Source: Shewanella corallii (lineage in GTDB: Bacteria; Pseudomonadota; Gammaproteobacteria; Enterobacterales; Shewanellaceae). Taken from it: 54,972 nt of DNA. Location of the stretch: positions 1-54,972 of the forward strand of contig NZ_JAKIKT010000016.1 in assembly GCF_023349125.1 (NCBI RefSeq), read 5' to 3'. A program made the translations under genes and the position numbers. Shown here piece after piece: positions 51,980-54,972 of the stretch. Every line of letters begins with the position of its first letter. The stretch's first letter is position 1. Below the pieces are notes generated by a model. It saw only the letters and a list, made by a program, of their open reading frames with translations, ran no database searches and had not been told where the DNA came from.

Positions 51980-53722
51980 ATGAAATTACGAAATGTACTC
52001 TTTGGGATCTTCGGATTGATCTCTTTGTTCACCATATTCACCGGCTTTTTGGTGGTAAGGGTTGAAGAGATCGTCAGCCAGTTGGAGCAAACCGCCAATA
52101 TCCGTTACCAGAGCTATCAGGCTGCTGATGAGTTACGCCAAAGTTCAGATGATTTGACCCGGCTGGCGCGGACCTATGTGGTCACCGGAGACTCCAGATA
52201 TGAGCAGATGTATCAGGCCGTGCTGGATATTCGCAATGGTGAACGCCCCAGACCGGAAAACTATCACCTTATCTATTGGGATCTGGTGTTGGAGCAGGGG
52301 GAAAAGCCCAAAGCGGATGGTGAACTGCAAGCCCTTAAGTCCCGCATGCAGCAGTTGGGCTTCAGCGATCGGGAGTTTGCACTGCTTACCCAGGCCCAGA
52401 ATAACTCAGATGCTCTGGTGAATATGGAAGTGAAGGCGATGAACGCTGTTAAAGGCCGCTTTCAGGACCCCGCGACAGGTGCGTACAGTGTGCAGGGGCA
52501 ACCGGACTTGCAGCTGGCCAGAGACTTGATGCACAACAGTGCCTACCACCGGGAGAAGGCAAGAATCATGGAGCCGGTGGATGAATTCTTTCAATCACTG
52601 GAGCAAAGAACTGCAGCGGCACAGCAACAAAGGCTGGAGCAGGTGATGGAATCAGTGACGTTTGCACTGATCATGGCGGTCAGCTCGCTGGTATTAATCA
52701 TTCTGGGTTTCCTGATGATAAAGCGCTATGTTGCGCTGCCTATGGCCAGGCTCTACCAACAAGTCATTCAGCTGAAAGCTGGCAAAGCAGAGCAGGCGGA
52801 CACAGATACCTTCCGTCTGGGCCAATTTGAAGAGTTACAGGAAAGTGCCCAGGAGACCCTGAGTTCGATCAGTTCTGCCCTGGTTCAGGTGAGTGAGGCT
52901 GCCGATATTTGTGCATCCGGCGCCGTGGAGATCGCCTCGGGTAATACCGATCTCAGCCAAAGGACAGAGTCTCAGGCCTCCAGCATAGTGGAAATTTCGG
53001 CATCTATATCCCAGATGCGCCGCTCTACCGAATCCAGTGCTACCGAGGCCAACAAGGCAAACGAGAGTGCCAAAGAGGCCAAGGTGCAGGCGGTCGAAGG
53101 GGGCGAAATTGTGACTGCTGCCATTAAGGCGATGGATGATATTGCTGTTTCCAGCAAGAAAATCACCAATATCCTGACTGTTATCGATGAGATTACCTTT
53201 CAGACCAATCTGTTGGCACTGAATGCTTCTGTGGAAGCTGCCCGGGCCGGTGAGCAGGGGCGGGGCTTTGGCGTGGTCGCCGGTGAAGTCAGGAGTCTGG
53301 CCCAGCGCAGCTCAGTGGCCGCCAAGAATATTAATGAGCTGATTCAGGACAGCATGGACAAGGTTCACGCGGGAACCCTACATGTCAACAAGGCGGGAGA
53401 GGCACTGATCAATATCAAGGCTCAGGTGTCTGAAGTAACCGAAGTGATTGAAACCCTTAATACCAACACTCGCGAGCAGGCTTCGGGGATTGCACAGATA
53501 GAGCAAGCCATCATGGACTTTGAAGACTCCAACCAACAAAACGCGGCTATGGTGCAGCAGGTGTCTACTGCCAGTGCCAATGTCGCCGAGATGGCGGGTC
53601 AGGTCGTAGAAATGATTACTGGGTTCCATGTGGCAGAACAGAAGCGCACTCAAGAGCGCCGTTCCGGTGAAGACAGAAGAAAGCTAACCAAAGGTGACTC
53701 GGGCATATGGGACGAGTTTTAA
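51980..53722 (+). CDS. methyl-accepting chemotaxis protein, 36H type, with CheR-binding tail
   Basis: 580 residues. TM1 is about 9-28, a periplasmic helical sensor 29-225 carries LARTYVVTGDSRYEQMY, TM2 is 226-250, and a linker/HAMP region leads to the signalling domain. The tip VEAARAGEQGRGFGVVAGEVRSLAQRS is intact; the segment ASGNTDLSQRTESQASSI follows the E. coli Tsr/Tar heptad pattern. The C-terminus IWDEF fits the x-[HFYW]-x2-[HFYW] pentapeptide that docks CheR/CheB. The ligand is unknown. It is transcribed alone. Confidence 0.92.
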   Translation: MKLRNVLFGIFGLISLFTIFTGFLVVRVEEIVSQLEQTANIRYQSYQAADELRQSSDDLTRLARTYVVTGDSRYEQMYQAVLDIRNGERPRPENYHLIYWDLVLEQGEKPKADGELQALKSRMQQLGFSDREFALLTQAQNNSDALVNMEVKAMNAVKGRFQDPATGAYSVQGQPDLQLARDLMHNSAYHREKARIMEPVDEFFQSLEQRTAAAQQQRLEQVMESVTFALIMAVSSLVLIILGFLMIKRYVALPMARLYQQVIQLKAGKAEQADTDTFRLGQFEELQESAQETLSSISSALVQVSEAADICASGAVEIASGNTDLSQRTESQASSIVEISASISQMRRSTESSATEANKANESAKEAKVQAVEGGEIVTAAIKAMDDIAVSSKKITNILTVIDEITFQTNLLALNASVEAARAGEQGRGFGVVAGEVRSLAQRSSVAAKNINELIQDSMDKVHAGTLHVNKAGEALINIKAQVSEVTEVIETLNTNTREQASGIAQIEQAIMDFEDSNQQNAAMVQQVSTASANVAEMAGQVVEMITGFHVAEQKRTQERRSGEDRRKLTKGDSGIWDEF

Positions 53723-53881
53723 GGCGGTTAGCCTGAAGCACTGTTAATTTTTCCCGAACGCTACTTAGCGAAAGTATCTGATTTAGATAAATAGAGAGAT
53801 ATATCACGAAGGATTTTGCAAAACTCCTGTTAATTCATCTCAAACTAACAGATGATGCCGACATACAAAGGGGGGAGTTTA

Positions 53882-54388
53882 ATGCAAAAAGGCTTCACGC
53901 TGATTGAACTGGTGGTTGTGATTATTATTTTGGGCGTTCTGGCGGTTACCGCTGCACCCAAGTTTTTGAACCTGAGCAGTGATGCTTATAAGGCTCAACT
54001 GGCCGCCAGTCTTGGCTCTATGAAATCAGCTGTTGGTTTGTTTAAAGCGGCCTCAGAGATTCGTGGTGCCGGAGATACCAGAGTGGTTTATGACGGCATC
54101 AGGGGAGAGAGAAATCAACCCTGGGCAGCCAGCAGCAATGGCTCCAGTCCAAGTACCGGTTACACCAACCCGCCAGAAATTTTCAAGGCCGCAGGCATGG
54201 ATACTGCCGATTGGCGATATCGTATCTATATTGCCGCGGGTGTATATCAAGTGGCGGCAGCGCCAGCGGGAAAATTGAATGTAGCGCAGCCGACTCAGGC
54301 TCAGGTGCAGGCGACCAACTGCTATATCAACTACGCATGGCAGTTGGATGGCACGCCACTAATGCAGTTGGTGGATAGTGGGTGCTAA
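53882..54388 (+). CDS. MSHA-type IV pilin-like protein
   Basis: 168 residues. The prepilin signal MQKG-FTLIELVVVIIILGVLA (cleavage after Gly4, Phe5 methylated, Glu9 conserved) is followed by a helix and a C-terminal globular part with a disulfide loop formed by Cys149 and the last residue Cys168. VTAAPKFLNLSSDAY is typical of MshA. The start is fixed by GGGGGAG seven bases before ATG; an upstream in-frame start lacks one. No msh assembly genes lie nearby, so it depends on a pilus machinery encoded elsewhere. Confidence 0.85.
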   Translation: MQKGFTLIELVVVIIILGVLAVTAAPKFLNLSSDAYKAQLAASLGSMKSAVGLFKAASEIRGAGDTRVVYDGIRGERNQPWAASSNGSSPSTGYTNPPEIFKAAGMDTADWRYRIYIAAGVYQVAAAPAGKLNVAQPTQAQVQATNCYINYAWQLDGTPLMQLVDSGC

Positions 54389-54406
54389 AAGCAGCTTATT
54401 CCCAGA

Positions 54407-54438
54407 GCGCTCTTATTTCTTAAGAGCGCAGGTTTTTC
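54407..54438. terminator. intrinsic terminator between pilin and rnk
   Basis: GCGCTCTTA-TTTCT-TAAGAGCGC stem followed by CAGGTTTTT on the right. It is directly after the pilin stop and can also end rnk only weakly. Confidence 0.75.
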
Positions 54439-54455
54439 TGTATTATTAATCAGTG

Positions 54456-54827
54456 CTACTTAATAACGTTTATCACCTTAATGGTTTTAATGGTTTTGTT
54501 TGGCATTAACCAATTTAAAGTTTGCCCTTTTGACATGCCTATCAATGCGCTGCCTACCGGCGCTAAAATAGAAATGTCGTCGTAATTTTCTATATCAACT
54601 GGATAAACCAGTTTTTTAATATAAACTTTATTTTCGCCGACAAATTTAAATACCACGGTGGAGTTCATTGTGACCACCTGTTTCGGTATCGCTTCTTTGT
54701 CCACTACATTGGCGCGAACCAGCTCCTCTTCCAGAGCCGCTATGTTTGATGACAGCATTTTGGAGTCTTCCAGCAGAGATAGAATCCCATTTAAGTCACA
54801 GCTGGAGATGTGAATCTGACTATTCAT
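54456..54827 (-). CDS. rnk: GreA/GreB-like Rnk regulator
   Basis: 123 residues. An N-terminal short coiled-coil (about 15-40) is followed by a GreA/GreB C-terminal FKBP-like domain: VVTMNSTVVFKFVGENK, VYPVDIENYDDISILAPVGSALIGMSKGQTLNWLMPN. The length suits Rnk, which binds RNA polymerase but lacks the Gre coiled coil tip. It is rather AT-rich. The element end begins 34 bases upstream of the ATG, so its natural promoter is mostly missing and may come from the element. No strong Shine-Dalgarno is visible. Confidence 0.85.
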   Translation of the reverse strand: MNSQIHISSCDLNGILSLLEDSKMLSSNIAALEEELVRANVVDKEAIPKQVVTMNSTVVFKFVGENKVYIKKLVYPVDIENYDDISILAPVGSALIGMSKGQTLNWLMPNKTIKTIKVINVIK

Positions 54828-54861
54828 TTGAAATTATTACCGTAATAAAATCAGTGATGTG

Positions 54862-54972
54862 ATACCAATCCGCATTGAAGTCTGATCTAATATTGGGCAA
54901 CTCAATACTTATGATTGCCTTATGAAATCTGAAACTGCCGAAAGCTTGCTTTGCCTCTCTAAAAAAGAGAAA
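54862..54972 (+). mobile_element. end of an insertion sequence, right copy (partial)
   Basis: The mirror image of bases 1-111, starting with ATACCAATCCGCAT at 54862. The element continues past the window edge. Its tip lies 34 bases upstream of rnk. Confidence 0.7.
54922..54972 (+). CDS. possible start of a transposase ORF (partial)
   Basis: The same 17-codon open frame as at 1-51, starting at ATG 54922, 60 bases into the element. See the left copy for the reasoning; the evidence is limited to position and openness. Confidence 0.3.
   Translation, partial: MKSETAESLLCLSKKEK

Noticed and set aside
1..54972. The whole window as one composite transposon
   Set aside because: The region is mostly housekeeping genes in conserved order and the flanks of the two element copies differ; a contig cut at repeats is the simpler reading.

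Overview
The window reads as a chromosomal segment of a marine or aquatic gammaproteobacterium of the order Alteromonadales, most likely Shewanella or a close relative. This is inferred from the gene order yibQ-ctpA-envC-gpmI-yibN-secB-gpsA-yhiN, the MtnC variant, an MSHA-type pilin, two chemoreceptors, a Dcu carrier and a GH110 galactosidase. No rRNA, tRNA, CRISPR array or prophage was seen. Both window ends are the same 111-base element end in opposite orientation, so the window is probably a contig or segment bounded by two copies of one insertion sequence.

Layout. 1-8.2 kb is a conserved core: a Cys-cluster protein with the NO sensor NsrR, then the convergent yibQ/ctpA/envC/gpmI run (cell division and envelope, glycolysis), a rhodanese, SecB and GpsA. 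8.2-18.3 kb keeps YhiN, then turns accessory: a 1342-residue AT-rich multi-pass membrane protein (Cache-like sensor regions plus a degenerate STAND-like C-terminus), two secreted beta-helix proteins (the second a GH110 alpha-1,3-galactosidase) and a C4-dicarboxylate carrier. 18.6-21.3 kb holds mogA, followed by a diverged second copy of its own 3' tail, small membrane genes and a GlxA-type regulator. 21.3-27.4 kb carries two ABC exporter systems around a divergent promoter built of tandem 8-bp repeats beside a YtrA-type GntR gene. 27.4-40.2 kb is metabolic: acyl-CoA synthetase, YgeA racemase, PhyH oxygenase, two convergent hotdog thioesterases, MtnC, YbjQ, an esterase-like protein with a lost nucleophile, an MBL hydrolase, an iron alcohol dehydrogenase and a MerR-methyltransferase fusion.

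40.4-55 kb holds an HBM-type chemoreceptor, a lipoprotein/AraC pair, a duplicated NTF2-like protein, then a 265-bp MITE placed directly before the Shine-Dalgarno of a two-gene ADP-ribosylation operon (zinc macrodomain plus class M sirtuin). LysE with its MocR regulator, an outer membrane protein, a DUF4397 lipoprotein, a 36H-type chemoreceptor with a CheR-docking tail, an orphan MSHA-like pilin and Rnk follow.

The strongest candidates for something new are the 1342-residue Cache/STAND-like membrane protein (9390-13418) and the reduced macrodomain-SirTM operon under a MITE (45096-47101). The mogA tail duplication marks a recombination boundary. All functional assignments come from reading motifs by eye; no database search was run.
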